Source of the DNA: Cenarchaeum sp.
GTDB lineage: Archaea > Thermoproteota > Nitrososphaeria > Nitrososphaerales > Nitrosopumilaceae
Assembly: GCA_020027365.1 (NCBI GenBank)
Contig: JAHRAJ010000045.1
Coordinates: 1 to 62,464, forward strand
Length of the DNA: 62,464 bases
Direction of reading: 5' to 3'
Shown here: one piece after another, positions 1 through 8,248 of the stretch
How the letters are laid out: the number at the start of each line of letters is the position of its first letter
Numbering within the stretch: position 1 is the first letter of the stretch
Notes under the pieces: model-generated
What the model saw: the letters and a program-made list of their open reading frames with translations, nothing else
Databases searched by the model: none
Told to the model about the DNA's origin: nothing
Program-made: the position numbers and the translations under genes

Positions 1-163
1 TCCTTCCCAATCCAACAACCGCCCGGGGTGCGGGGGCGCGGGACGGTTTGCGGTTGCTGCCTGCACCATGAGGTCGGTGTAGAGGTTGCGAGACGTGCGG
101 ACGAATCCCCGGCGAGGGGGCAATCCCCAACACAAATAGATAGAAAAAGAGGAGAAATACTGT

Positions 164-433
164 TTACCAGTATTTGCCGTTGTCTGGAATCAGGCCAATG
201 CCTTCTCTTTCAAAGTGCCTGTCCAGCTCGTCAATCCACCTTTCACGGTTGTCTTTGTAAGACCACCCGTGAACACGCAGCCAAAACGCGATAATTGCGA
301 GTAGGAAGATTACGAACATGATCGTGCCAAAGATGTAAATCATGACATCGTAAAATAGCGGGTCATAGTTTGGTCCAAGTTGTCCCACAAGTGATGACAT
401 GATACTCAGGAACGTTCCCACAATAGGAGTCAT
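164..433 (-). CDS. Small single-span membrane protein
   Basis: An 89-residue protein of unrecognised family. Residues about 26-51 form one strongly hydrophobic helix (from YDVMIYIFG to AIIAFWLR), followed by a charged C-terminal tail of about 38 residues ending DNGKYW. A longer upstream reading is open to base 610, but its proline-rich extension looks non-coding; the ATG at 433 sits 27 bases after a TATA element at 456-466, giving a leaderless transcript. It is divergent from another small membrane protein at 630. Because the surroundings look like an ammonia oxidiser, it deserves comparison with the small AMO subunits AmoX/AmoY/AmoZ, but I cannot assign it. Confidence 0.75.
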   Translation of the reverse strand: MTPIVGTFLSIMSSLVGQLGPNYDPLFYDVMIYIFGTIMFVIFLLAIIAFWLRVHGWSYKDNRERWIDELDRHFEREGIGLIPDNGKYW

Positions 434-455
434 ACGTGGTGAGCCGTATTTCTGC

Positions 456-466
456 GATATATATAT
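456..466 (-). promoter_or_regulatory. TATA element for the small membrane protein at 164-433
   Basis: A run of alternating T and A (gatatatatat on the plus strand) centred about 27 bases upstream of the ATG at 433. Confidence 0.6.
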
Positions 467-588
467 TTCTCTAGGGGCCGTTTTGGGCGGTTTTAGGCAG
501 GCAAACCGCCCCTCCAGCGGGGGTGAGGGAGGTGGAGAAGGTGGTGGACACCGCACGAAAATCGATATCACTAGTCGTTTCTGAAGGG

Positions 589-597
589 TTAAATAAG
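589..597 (+). promoter_or_regulatory. TATA element for the gene at 630
   Basis: ttaaataag lies about 37 bases before the ATG at 630, consistent with a leader of roughly 10 bases. Confidence 0.5.
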
Positions 598-629
598 ACG
601 TTACACACACACCACATCAGGTAAATGGT

Positions 630-959
630 ATGAACAAAACAATACTATGCGCAGGATTGTTGTCCGTAGTGGCAATGGGCAGTATGGGATTCCTTGGTGT
701 CGCATATGCACAATACCTCGGAAACGTTGGAGATGCCGGCGAGACCGGCTCGAGAACGCTAGAGGAGGCACTGGAGATTCAAAGACGCCGGGTTGATGCC
801 GTTCAGGCAAACCCCGGTAGCGGCTCTGGCACCCCCTACCTTGATGCAGGCGGTGTACTCGGTGCATCGGCAATTGCAGGTGCCGTCTTTGGAGGCGTTG
901 CCGCAGCATTCTTCTTTAGATCCCGCTCTGGGAAATATGCTGCAATGGGCAGAGGCTAA
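630..959 (+). CDS. Exported small protein with C-terminal membrane anchor
   Basis: A 109-residue protein of unknown family. Residues 1-28 look like a signal peptide or first membrane helix (MNKTILCAGLL ... VAYAQ). A polar middle (about 30-70) carries a short charged helix (RTLEEALEIQRRR). A second glycine/alanine-rich hydrophobic segment spans about 73-95, followed by a short basic tail. The probable topology is an exported loop held by one or two helices. It is divergent from the 89-residue membrane protein and is followed by a U-rich stop signal at 974-990, so it is probably monocistronic. The AMO accessory-subunit question raised for its neighbour applies here too. Confidence 0.75.
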   Translation: MNKTILCAGLLSVVAMGSMGFLGVAYAQYLGNVGDAGETGSRTLEEALEIQRRRVDAVQANPGSGSGTPYLDAGGVLGASAIAGAVFGGVAAAFFFRSRSGKYAAMGRG

Positions 960-973
960 CCCGACTGTCAAAC

Positions 974-990
974 CTTCTTTTTCTTATTTT
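974..990 (+). terminator. U-rich terminator after the gene at 630-959
   Basis: Pyrimidine tract with T runs (ttctttttcttatttt) just after the stop codon, the usual archaeal termination signal; no hairpin is obvious. Confidence 0.5.
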
Positions 991-1082
991 ACCCGGTCTG
1001 GGCTGAACCCCCTCTCGCCTGAGCGGTGGGCGGCCCTGTCCCGCGCCTAGACAGGGCTCTACCACCGCCCAGCAGCCAAACG

Positions 1083-1090
1083 TTTAATTT
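1083..1090 (+). promoter_or_regulatory. TATA element for rps15
   Basis: tttaattt centred 25 bases before the ATG at 1111, implying a leaderless mRNA. Confidence 0.55.
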
Positions 1091-1110
1091 CATACAGGCA
1101 GACGCGCCGC

Positions 1111-1563
1111 ATGGGCAGGCTCCACAGCCACAGGCATGGCAAATCGCACTCGATCAGGCCGGTCGAGTTGGAAAAGCCCTCGTGGGTGACGGAGACGTTC
1201 AAGGACATAGAGGGCCTGATCGTAAAATACTCCAAAGACGGGCTCACGCCCAGCCAGATTGGGGTAAAGCTTCGAGACCAGCACGCCATCCCGCTCGTAA
1301 AGCCGGTCATGGAAGGCAAGACCGTGGGCCGCATCCTAAAGGACAACGATCTAGAGTCGGAGATGCCCGAGGACTTGGAAAATATCGTCAAAAAGGCGGT
1401 GGGGCTGCAACGGCACCTCAAGGCAAACAAGGGTGATCGGAGAAACGTCAGGTCGCTGGAGCTTATAGAGGCAAAGGTGCACAGGCTATCGGTATACTAC
1501 AAGAGGATAGGCCGAATCCCCCAAAACTGGAAATATAAGTCGGTCGTAGCCCAGCTGGAATGA
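1111..1563 (+). CDS. rps15: Small-subunit ribosomal protein uS15 (archaeal S15)
   Basis: Archaeal/eukaryotic-type S15 of the usual 150 residues, part of the 30S subunit. The N-terminus MGRLHSHRHGKSHSIRP is the family signature; the middle carries LTPSQIGVKLRDQ and the C-terminal S15 domain carries RRNVRSLELIEAKVHRL and YYKRIGRIPQNWKY. It heads the operon rps15-RecJ-like nuclease-pcc1-serS, with 3 bases separating it from the next start, an arrangement familiar in archaea. A TATA element 25 bases upstream fixes the start. No unusual residues were seen. Confidence 0.97.
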   Translation: MGRLHSHRHGKSHSIRPVELEKPSWVTETFKDIEGLIVKYSKDGLTPSQIGVKLRDQHAIPLVKPVMEGKTVGRILKDNDLESEMPEDLENIVKKAVGLQRHLKANKGDRRNVRSLELIEAKVHRLSVYYKRIGRIPQNWKYKSVVAQLE

Positions 1564-1566
1564 TAA

Positions 1567-3030
1567 ATGACTGATAGTTTGGATTCGGCACTGTCTGGCA
1601 TCAAGGACGCGGTGTCCGATGCGATCAGAACGGGCAGGTCGATCACGGTGACCACCCACATTGATGGCGACGGTCTGGCGGCCGGGGGCATAATCACAAA
1701 GGCGTTGATCAGGGCCGGTGCCGGCGTCAGGGTCAGGACGCTAAAGGAGTTTGATCCGGCGACGGTGATGGCGGCCTCGCCGGGCCATGACGGCAAGGAT
1801 CTCCACATCATCACGGATGTCGGGAGCGGGTTTGCGTCCAGTTTGGACAGGGAGTTGGGAGAAGGAAACTGGTTTGTTTTGGATCATCACGAGACGTCGG
1901 CCAACGACAACGACAACGATAACAACAACGACAACGAGGCCGACAACCCCCGCGTCATCAACTCGTGGAAGTATGGAATGAACGGCGGTTCTGAGATTTG
2001 TGCGGGCGGGATGGCGTATCTGGCAGCATGCGCGATCGATGAGAACAATGCAGACCTGGCCTCGATGGCGGTAGTTGGCGCACTTGGGGATCGTCAGGAC
2101 TGCGGGGAAAAAAAGTCACTTGTCGGTAAAAACGCCGAGATTGCCCAGACCGCCGTGGACGGCGGTCTGCTCGGGGCGGACTTGGATTTGTTGCTTGTCG
2201 GACGCGAGACCAGGCCGCTGACAGACGCGCTGGCGTTCACATCATACCCGTTTGTCGAGGGACTTACATGGAACCGCGATGCGTGCGGTGCCCTCCTCCG
2301 GTCCTCGGGGATACCGCTCAAGGATGGGGGGAGATGGCGGGCGGCGGCGGATCTTACCGAGGATGAAAAGCGCATGCTCATCGAGTCCATCGCAGGGTTT
2401 GCGTCCGGAAGGAACGCAGACGAGGTGGCCTCGGAGCTGATTGGGCACACGTACACCCTCCTGTGGGAGGACAGGCGGGGGCACCTCAGGGACTGCCGCG
2501 AGTTTTCAGCCGTGCTAAACTCGTGCGGCCGCACAGGCAAGTCCGGCGTCGGGATTGCCGTGTGCATGGGCGACCGCAGCAGGATGCTGGCAGAGGCAGA
2601 GGGCATAATAACAAAGTACAGGACGACGATCAGGGAGTACATGAACATGCTCAGAAGCGAGAGGTGGAGGATATCGGAGAGCGGGTCGTGCGTGATGGTA
2701 AACGGCGAGGGGCTGGTTCCCGAGGCGATGACGGGTACAATCTCCTCGCTCATAGCAGGATCGCCCAAAAACGCCGGCAAGATTGTGATAATGAGGACCG
2801 ACGGGGAGGAGGGGGGCACCGTAAGGTTCTCATCGACAAAGTCCTTTGGGTGCGGGTCGGGGGTAAACCTCAACAGGCTGATGAGGGCCGGGGCCAAAAA
2901 GTTTGACGGGGTAGGCGGGGGCCACGATGGAACGGCCGGGGCCACGATCGCCAAAGACAAATTAGACGGATTTTTGGACTATTTGGAAATAAATGTCGTC
3001 AAGGTGCCAGGTCAGGGTGACGGTCGGTAA
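1567..3030 (+). CDS. DHH-family single-strand exonuclease, archaeal RecJ-like (GAN type)
   Basis: A 487-residue DHH phosphoesterase. The metal-binding motifs are in order: THIDGDG at about 30-36, DVGSG at 84-88, LDHH at 105-108, and a C-terminal DHHA1 glycine motif GGGHDGTAGA near 463. Family members degrade single-stranded DNA or RNA and bind the CMG helicase component GINS or act in repair. Immediately after LDHH there is an Asn/Asp repeat (about residues 112-127) in a loop, probably a lineage-specific low-complexity insertion. It overlaps pcc1 by 38 bases and follows rps15 in one operon. Family is certain; substrate is inferred. Confidence 0.9.
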   Translation: MTDSLDSALSGIKDAVSDAIRTGRSITVTTHIDGDGLAAGGIITKALIRAGAGVRVRTLKEFDPATVMAASPGHDGKDLHIITDVGSGFASSLDRELGEGNWFVLDHHETSANDNDNDNNNDNEADNPRVINSWKYGMNGGSEICAGGMAYLAACAIDENNADLASMAVVGALGDRQDCGEKKSLVGKNAEIAQTAVDGGLLGADLDLLLVGRETRPLTDALAFTSYPFVEGLTWNRDACGALLRSSGIPLKDGGRWRAAADLTEDEKRMLIESIAGFASGRNADEVASELIGHTYTLLWEDRRGHLRDCREFSAVLNSCGRTGKSGVGIAVCMGDRSRMLAEAEGIITKYRTTIREYMNMLRSERWRISESGSCVMVNGEGLVPEAMTGTISSLIAGSPKNAGKIVIMRTDGEEGGTVRFSSTKSFGCGSGVNLNRLMRAGAKKFDGVGGGHDGTAGATIAKDKLDGFLDYLEINVVKVPGQGDGR

Positions 3031-3274
3031 CATATCAGAGGGTGAGGCAAGGGCCGTGCGCAAAGCTTTGGAGCCGGACAATGTCAACTTTCCCAAGGGG
3101 CTGAGTCTGGAGATAAGAACGGGCGGCGGGGAAGGAAAGGCCCGGCAAGGTCTCGTACTCGACTTTGGGTGCGCCGGAGGGTGCGGTTGGGGGAGCCTCG
3201 TAGGGACCGTGGACGAGGTGCTGGGGCACGTACAGGCGGCGCTGGGGGCGGTGGGGGCCGCAGAACGTTGCTAG
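2993..3274 (+). CDS. pcc1: KEOPS complex subunit Pcc1-like
   Basis: A 93-residue protein matching Pcc1, the dimerisation subunit of the KEOPS complex that makes the t6A37 modification of tRNA. Visible features are the N-terminal strand VRVTVGN, the LEPDN motif at about 26-31, SLEIRTG, and a C-terminal helix carrying GTVDEVLGHVQAAL. A Gly/Cys-rich stretch (CAGGCGWG) replaces the usual short turn. It overlaps the preceding nuclease gene by 38 bases, and its stop codon is embedded in the TTG start of serS. Position between a RecJ-like gene and serS supports the call. Confidence 0.8.
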   Translation: MSSRCQVRVTVGNISEGEARAVRKALEPDNVNFPKGLSLEIRTGGGEGKARQGLVLDFGCAGGCGWGSLVGTVDEVLGHVQAALGAVGAAERC

Positions 3275-4551
3275 ATCCCAGGATTGTCCGCGACGATCCA
3301 GACAGGATTCGCAGGATGCTTTGTGATCGCGCCGTGGATTTTGATCTAGACGGGCTTGTCCGCACGGACGCGCTCCGCCGGGACATGATAATCAAGACCG
3401 ACGAGCTCCGGACCCGCAAGAACGAGGTGGGGCGGAAGATTGCAGGTGTGAAAAAGGCGGCGGGTCGCGGCGGCGGCGGTGACAACGACGCCGCGCCGTT
3501 GCTGGCAGAGATGAGGGATGTATCCGCCGAGCTTGACGGACTCGAACTGGAGAGGACCAAGATCGAGGGCGAGTATGCAAGGATGGCGTCTGCCATGCCC
3601 AACCTGATAGACGGATCGGTGCCGGTCGGGACAGACGAGGCCGCAAACGTAGAGGTCAGGAGGTGGGGCAAGACGCCGCGGTTTGACTTTGAACCAAGGG
3701 ATCACATTGATCTTGCAGAGCGGTTGGATTTGGTGGATTTGGTGCGGGCGGCCAAGGTTTCAGGCGCCAGGTTTTACTATCTTCGAAACGATCTGGTGAT
3801 GCTAAACCACGCGCTGATCAGGTATGCGTTGGAGTTTCTTGCAGAAAAGGGATATTCTGCGGTCCAGCCCCCGTACATGATAAACAGGTCGTCGATGGAG
3901 GGGGCGGTCATAGCGGAAGACTTTGAGGATGTCATATACAAGATTGACGGGGAAGATCTCTTTTTGATAGGCACGTCAGAGCATGCCATGGCGGCCATGC
4001 ACTCTGACGAGATTCTTGACGGGGGCGTGCTGCCCATAAGGTATGCAGGGGTCAGCCCCTGCTTTAGAAAGGAGGCAGGCGCGCACGGGCGCGACCAAAA
4101 GGGGATATTCAGGGTACACCAGTTTGAAAAGATCGAGCAGTTTGTGTTTGCCAGGCCCCAGGATTCTGCAGTAGAGCATGCAAGGATGCTGAAAGCGGCC
4201 GAGGAGTTTTACCGGAATCTCGGAATCCCCCACAGGGTCGTGCTCCTGTCCAGCGCCGACATGGGCAAGGTCTCGGCCAAGACGTGGGACATAGAGGCGT
4301 GGATGGCCGGACAGAACGCGTACAGGGAGGTGGTCTCGTGCTCAAACTGCTGGGAGTACCAGGCAAGGAGGCTCAAGATCAGGTTCAGGGACAGGACAAA
4401 CGAGGATACGCAGTATGTGCACACGCTCAACGGCACGCTGGTGGCGACCACCAGGGTGCTTGTGGCCATAATGGAAAACTTTCAGACCCGCGACGGCCAC
4501 ATCGGCATACCCAAGGTGTTGCGGCGGTATGTGGCAAAGGATGCGATCTGA
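3268..4551 (+). CDS. serS: Seryl-tRNA synthetase
   Basis: Class II synthetase charging tRNA-Ser, 427 residues from a TTG start at 3268. I chose TTG because the normal SerRS beginning (MLDPRIVRDDPDRIRRM) starts exactly there; an upstream ATG at 3169 would add an Arg/Gly-rich, pcc1-overlapping extension unlike the family. The N-terminal coiled-coil tRNA arm spans about 25-100, with a Gly-rich insertion (GRGGGGDND, about 66-74) at its tip. Motif 2 (CFRKEAG ... GIFRVHQFEK) and motif 3 (NGTLVATTRVLVAIMENFQ) are intact. The TTG overlaps the pcc1 stop (TTGCTAG). A hairpin/T-run terminator follows. Confidence 0.96.
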   Translation: MLDPRIVRDDPDRIRRMLCDRAVDFDLDGLVRTDALRRDMIIKTDELRTRKNEVGRKIAGVKKAAGRGGGGDNDAAPLLAEMRDVSAELDGLELERTKIEGEYARMASAMPNLIDGSVPVGTDEAANVEVRRWGKTPRFDFEPRDHIDLAERLDLVDLVRAAKVSGARFYYLRNDLVMLNHALIRYALEFLAEKGYSAVQPPYMINRSSMEGAVIAEDFEDVIYKIDGEDLFLIGTSEHAMAAMHSDEILDGGVLPIRYAGVSPCFRKEAGAHGRDQKGIFRVHQFEKIEQFVFARPQDSAVEHARMLKAAEEFYRNLGIPHRVVLLSSADMGKVSAKTWDIEAWMAGQNAYREVVSCSNCWEYQARRLKIRFRDRTNEDTQYVHTLNGTLVATTRVLVAIMENFQTRDGHIGIPKVLRRYVAKDAI

Positions 4552-4577
4552 GGAGGAGTAGGAGGGCGGCGCGGGCC

Positions 4578-4627
4578 GGCTGATCGGGGGCCAGATCGCC
4601 AAGATCAGCCCCGTCGGGCTTTTTTTT
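4578..4627 (+). terminator. Terminator after serS with nested inverted repeats
   Basis: agccc (4607-4611) and gggct (4616-4620) form a short hairpin followed by T7 at 4621-4627. A second inverted repeat, ggctgatc (4578-4585) with gatcagcc (4603-4610), shares bases with the first stem, so only one of the two can form at a time. Confidence 0.6.
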
Positions 4628-4635
4628 CCGTACCC

Positions 4636-4641
4636 TTATAT
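4636..4641 (+). promoter_or_regulatory. TATA element for rps3ae
   Basis: ttatat centred about 27 bases before the ATG at 4665. A purine run at 4648-4656 could serve as ribosome binding site if the transcript starts earlier. Confidence 0.5.
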
Positions 4642-4664
4642 CTCAGCAGGAGGGGGCCGTCATC

Positions 4665-5276
4665 ATGGCACGCAGAAAGACCAGGGTAAAGGACAAGTGG
4701 AGGGAAAAGAGGTGGGTAAACGTATACGCCCCAGAGTCCTTTAGCAACGTGCCGGTGGCCTTTGTGCCCATAACCGACGACGAAAACGCCGCCGGCAGGG
4801 TCGTAGAGGTTACGCTGTTTGACATCCTAAAGGGAGACCCTTCCCAGCACCAGTACAAGATATACTTTCAGATCGACGGCGTCGAGGACGACAGGGCCAC
4901 GTCCATATTCAAGCGCTACGAGTATTCAAAAGAGTTTCTCAGGAGTCTGGTGAGGAGGGGTTCGTCAAAGATCAACTTTGTCATAGACGCCAAGACCAAG
5001 GACGGCAACATATTCAGGATTAAGATCATAGCCCTCACCCACAGGCAGCTAAACACGTCCAGAAAGCACACGCTAAGGCTCATTGCAAAAAAGGTGATTG
5101 AAGAGTCTGTTCCAAATATGACCATAGACCAGTTTGTCCAGCAGACGTGTTATGGAAACATAAATGCAGACATCATGGCGGCCGCCAAAAAACTGATCAG
5201 GATAAGGCATGTCGGCCTGGAAAAGGTAAAGCTGGTCAGAACCGCCGCGGCCCAGACCGTCCTGCTAGAGGCATGA
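4665..5276 (+). CDS. rps3ae: Small-subunit ribosomal protein eS1 (S3Ae)
   Basis: S3Ae of 203 residues, an archaeal/eukaryotic protein of the 30S platform. Recognisable segments: KVKDK-like start ARRKTRVKDKWREKRW, the FDILKGDP turn, KINFVIDAKTKDG, LRLIAKKVIEE and RIRHVGLEKVKLV. The length is normal for archaea. It has its own TATA element after the serS terminator, and the RNA-binding protein gene starts about 55 bases downstream, giving a probable two-gene transcript. Nothing is unusual in the sequence. Confidence 0.96.
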   Translation: MARRKTRVKDKWREKRWVNVYAPESFSNVPVAFVPITDDENAAGRVVEVTLFDILKGDPSQHQYKIYFQIDGVEDDRATSIFKRYEYSKEFLRSLVRRGSSKINFVIDAKTKDGNIFRIKIIALTHRQLNTSRKHTLRLIAKKVIEESVPNMTIDQFVQQTCYGNINADIMAAAKKLIRIRHVGLEKVKLVRTAAAQTVLLEA

Positions 5277-5331
5277 CGGCCGCCACCGCCGCAGCGGCAG
5301 GTGTCGGCGTTGCGCGTCTTGGTTTGTGCAG

Positions 5332-5769
5332 ATGATGATCCGCAAGACAGAGGTGGCGGTAAACGCCATAGTGCATGCCACCGAGGATGCCGGCAGGGTG
5401 CGCAGGGCGTGCCAAGAGATGCTTGGTGTGGATTACCGGCTCTTTGACGTGCAAGAGACGACGGGCCACTTTGACAATCCAATTAGGATGCTCAGCGCGC
5501 TGGTGTCCGGCGCGGCGGCGGACACTGTGATCAGCAAGACGTCAGCGGGACTGGCCGACCTCCAAAGGAACGCCGTGTTGGAGTCGCTGGAGGAACGGAT
5601 AGACGGCGGAGGCTTGAACATCAGGCTGGACAAGCAGGAGCTCGTGGAGGGCAGGGTTGTCCTAGGGGGCAGGGATGCCGTAAAGGTGAGAATCCACACC
5701 CCCGTGTACAAAAAGGGCGAGGTTTTGTCGGCATATGCAGATCTGCTGGGCGGCCGTTTTTGCAGGTGA
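5332..5769 (+). CDS. RNA-binding protein, COG1325 / PF01877 type
   Basis: About 145 residues matching the archaeal RNA-binding family often encoded beside ribosomal or exosome genes. Visible hallmarks are the N-terminal strand EVAVNAIVHATED, the VQETTGHFDNPIRML segment (conserved G-HFxNP-I), and RLDKQELVEG..VLGGRDAVKVRIHTPVYKKGE. The role is probably in rRNA or exosome-linked RNA metabolism, known only by family. The start could be 5326, 5332 or 5335; I chose the ATG that begins MMIRKTEV. It follows rps3ae closely and is probably cotranscribed. Confidence 0.8.
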   Translation: MMIRKTEVAVNAIVHATEDAGRVRRACQEMLGVDYRLFDVQETTGHFDNPIRMLSALVSGAAADTVISKTSAGLADLQRNAVLESLEERIDGGGLNIRLDKQELVEGRVVLGGRDAVKVRIHTPVYKKGEVLSAYADLLGGRFCR

Positions 5770-5910
5770 CGGCCCGGTCCCGACACCGCAGACGGCGGGA
5801 TTAAATATGAAAAAGCGTCACGGCATGCGGGAATGAGGAGATAGCAGCCGCTCCAGTCTGAGCCGCAAGCATTGAAGACGCCGCGACGATCCGACCCCAA
5901 CACACATGGT

Positions 5911-5919
5911 TTTAAATAT
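5911..5919 (+). promoter_or_regulatory. TATA element for the geranylgeranyl reductase gene
   Basis: tttaaatat centred 26 bases before the GTG at 5941; it argues for the GTG over the upstream ATG at 5872, which would lie on the wrong side of the promoter. Confidence 0.6.
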
Positions 5920-5940
5920 CGACGGGGTCTGCATTTTTTT

Positions 5941-7416
5941 GTGACAGCGGATTATGACGTCATCATAGCAGGGGGAGGACTTGCCGGAACCGTGACGGCC
6001 CAGTCCGTATCGCGCCACTCCGGACAGAGCCTGCGCATACTTGTCGTGGATCGCAATCCGCCCGCCCTCCCCGGACAAAAGAGCGCGGCGGGATGGGTGT
6101 GCGGGGACGCCGTGAGCAAAGAGGCGGTCGACTATATGACGGAGCGTGTCGGGGTCTCGTGGGGCAGTCCCGAGATTGAGCACAGGGTAAAGGGCGTGAT
6201 GGCGTTTTCGCCGGACAGGGAGACGTCCATTCCGTTTGACGGGGAAGGATACATGCTAAACAGAAGGCTGCTGCCCGAGGTGCAAAACGAGCGCACCAAA
6301 AAGATGGGGGTGGACTTTGACTCGGGGGTAAACCTGATGGGGCTGCTGTACGACGGCGGGGATGGCGGCGGGTTGGTGACGGGCGTCAGGGGCGTAAACA
6401 CTGCCACAAAGGAGCCGTACCGCAAGACCGCCAAGGTTGTCATAGACGCGACCGGGATGACCTCGATGCTGCGCAACCAAATCTCCAACACGGACAAGAT
6501 GGAGCGCAAGGTGGACCGACGCGACGTAGAGTCCACCGGAAGGCACATCATGTACTTTGAGGACAACGGGGTGGCCGACACCACGGAGTTTGATCCGGAC
6601 TATTGCATAATACACCTGGACCAGGACATCGCGCCGGGCGGGTATGGCTGGGTGTTTCCAAAGGGAAAAAACAAGGTAAACATCGGGCTCGGGGTTGAAA
6701 AGACGCTGCTGGAGGCCAGAAACAAAAGGCTGGGCAAAAAGGACGGCGTGGCCGACCTGATAGACCAGTACGTCCAGAGAAACCGCGCCATACACAATCC
6801 GAGGGTGTCTGACGATCATGACGACAGGCAGAATGCAACGGGGAACTTTCAAGTCTCGGTCCGGAGGCAAAACGACTGCATGGTGGCAGGCGGGTTTGTT
6901 CTGGTGGGGGACTCGGCATGGATGCCAAAGCCGCTTGATGCGGGCGGGATTGGTCCGGCTCTGGTTGCAGGCACCATCGCGGGCAGGTGTGTGGCAGAGG
7001 CCGTGGAGGCAGGTGATGTCACGGAGGGCGGGTTGTGGAGGTACAACAAGGAGTTTATCGACGAGTACGGGTACAAGACGGCCGGGTTGGAGCTGTTCAG
7101 AAGGCTGATCCAGACCCTCACCAACGACCAGATCAGCTATGGCATGAAGCACTTTATGGGCAATCTGGACGTGGAGGCCATATCAAAGGGGGAGCATCCG
7201 GACTTTGGAAACCTGGCAAAACTGTCCATGATAATCAGGGGTGCCCTGAACAAAAGGCTGGCAGAGGGACTCAGGTTTACCACGGAGCAAAACAAGATTC
7301 TGACAGAGCACTACCGGGCGTATCCGGATTCGCCCGACGGCTTTGGCCAGTGGAGGACGAGGCTGCACGGCATACTCGGCGGGGCCAACGCAAAGCTTGT
7401 GCAGTATCAAAACTAA
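5941..7416 (+). CDS. Geranylgeranyl reductase family FAD oxidoreductase
   Basis: A 491-residue flavoprotein likely to saturate the geranylgeranyl chains of archaeal membrane lipids (digeranylgeranylglycerophospholipid reductase) or of another isoprenoid. The Rossmann motif YDVIIAGGGLAG is at residues 5-16, a KSAAGWVCGDAV cysteine motif follows near 50, VVIDATGMTS is the second nucleotide motif, and GGYGWVFPKGKNKVNIGLG plus LVGDSAWMPKPLDAGGIGPAL are the conserved substrate/FAD segments. The GTG start is chosen because a TATA element lies 26 bases upstream. It appears monocistronic. Family is certain; which isoprenoid it reduces is not shown. Confidence 0.9.
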   Translation: MTADYDVIIAGGGLAGTVTAQSVSRHSGQSLRILVVDRNPPALPGQKSAAGWVCGDAVSKEAVDYMTERVGVSWGSPEIEHRVKGVMAFSPDRETSIPFDGEGYMLNRRLLPEVQNERTKKMGVDFDSGVNLMGLLYDGGDGGGLVTGVRGVNTATKEPYRKTAKVVIDATGMTSMLRNQISNTDKMERKVDRRDVESTGRHIMYFEDNGVADTTEFDPDYCIIHLDQDIAPGGYGWVFPKGKNKVNIGLGVEKTLLEARNKRLGKKDGVADLIDQYVQRNRAIHNPRVSDDHDDRQNATGNFQVSVRRQNDCMVAGGFVLVGDSAWMPKPLDAGGIGPALVAGTIAGRCVAEAVEAGDVTEGGLWRYNKEFIDEYGYKTAGLELFRRLIQTLTNDQISYGMKHFMGNLDVEAISKGEHPDFGNLAKLSMIIRGALNKRLAEGLRFTTEQNKILTEHYRAYPDSPDGFGQWRTRLHGILGGANAKLVQYQN

Positions 7417-7419
7417 GAC

Positions 7420-7426
7420 TTAATTG
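7420..7426 (+). promoter_or_regulatory. TATA element for the MoxR/VWA operon
   Basis: ttaattg centred 25 bases before the ATG at 7448. Confidence 0.45.
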
Positions 7427-7447
7427 TAAACCGCGCGACGGTGCTGC

Positions 7448-8248
7448 ATGTCCCAAGGCGCGACCGGGTATCTGGATTGGAACAACTCGGTGGCGGCGCT
7501 GAACCGGGCCTACGAGGCCGGGCTCTTTGCGTTGATTATAGGCCCCAAGGGCACCGGCAAGACCACGCTTGTACGCGAGTTTGTAGGCGACAGGCCCGTA
7601 CGGTCGGTCAACTTTAGCCTCAGGACAAGGGAGAGCCACCTTGTCGGTGCCAAGACTTTGTCAGGAGAGGGCTCGGTTGGGTTTGACGAGGGGGTGCTGA
7701 TACAATCCATGAGGGAGGGCGGCGTGCTGTACCTGGACGAGATCAATGCCGCAGAGGCAGACGTGCTGCTCAGGCTTGACGAGGCGCTTGATGACAGGCG
7801 CCAGATAACGCTAAAGGAGGCCACCGGCGAGGTGGTCACGGCGGCCCAGGGGTGGTTTGTCGTCGCCACGATCAACCCGCTGACGCATGCGGGAACAAAG
7901 GAGCTTCCCCCCCAGATCCTCAGCAGGTTTCCGGTCAGGATACGGTTGGAATACCCGCCCGAGGATGTGGAGATGGACATTGTAAGGAGACACGTGCCGG
8001 GACTGGCAGAGGGACAGGCGATCCAGGGGATCAGGCTGGCAGGCACTCTGCGGCAGGCGGCCGCGGCCGAGGAGCTGTATTATGCCCCCAGCATGAGGGA
8101 GACGATCTCGTTTGCAAAGCTGGTGGGCCGCTCGGTGCCGCCAAGAGAGGCCGCAGAGATGGTGTTTGGCAATGTGTATGCACAGTGGGGCGGTACCGAG
8201 TATCAAAAGGTGGCAGACATCATCGCCTCGATGTTTGGCGGCGGATGA
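7448..8248 (+). CDS. MoxR-type AAA+ ATPase
   Basis: A 266-residue AAA+ protein of the MoxR/CbbQ/NirQ class. Walker A GPKGTGKT is at residues 32-39, Walker B (GVLYLDEIN) near 92-100, sensor 1 in FVVATINPLTH, and the arginine region LSRFPVRIRLEYP. Relatives work with a von Willebrand A partner as chaperones or insertases activating metalloenzymes such as methanol dehydrogenase, nitric oxide reductase and Rubisco. Its stop codon overlaps the start of such a partner (ATGA at 8245-8248), so the two are translationally coupled. The client enzyme is not encoded next to it and is unknown. Confidence 0.9.
   Translation: MSQGATGYLDWNNSVAALNRAYEAGLFALIIGPKGTGKTTLVREFVGDRPVRSVNFSLRTRESHLVGAKTLSGEGSVGFDEGVLIQSMREGGVLYLDEINAAEADVLLRLDEALDDRRQITLKEATGEVVTAAQGWFVVATINPLTHAGTKELPPQILSRFPVRIRLEYPPEDVEMDIVRRHVPGLAEGQAIQGIRLAGTLRQAAAAEELYYAPSMRETISFAKLVGRSVPPREAAEMVFGNVYAQWGGTEYQKVADIIASMFGGG

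Noticed and set aside
1..123. Possible 5-prime part of a minus-strand gene running off the window (frame reading RRGFVRTSRNLYTDLMVQAA)
   Set aside because: Codon use looks coding, but only a TTG start is available and the frame is cut by the window edge; not enough to call.
7852..8244. Upstream extension of the VWA gene frame into the ATPase gene
   Set aside because: The extension overlaps the ATPase in another frame; ATG at 8245 gives the usual ATGA coupling.
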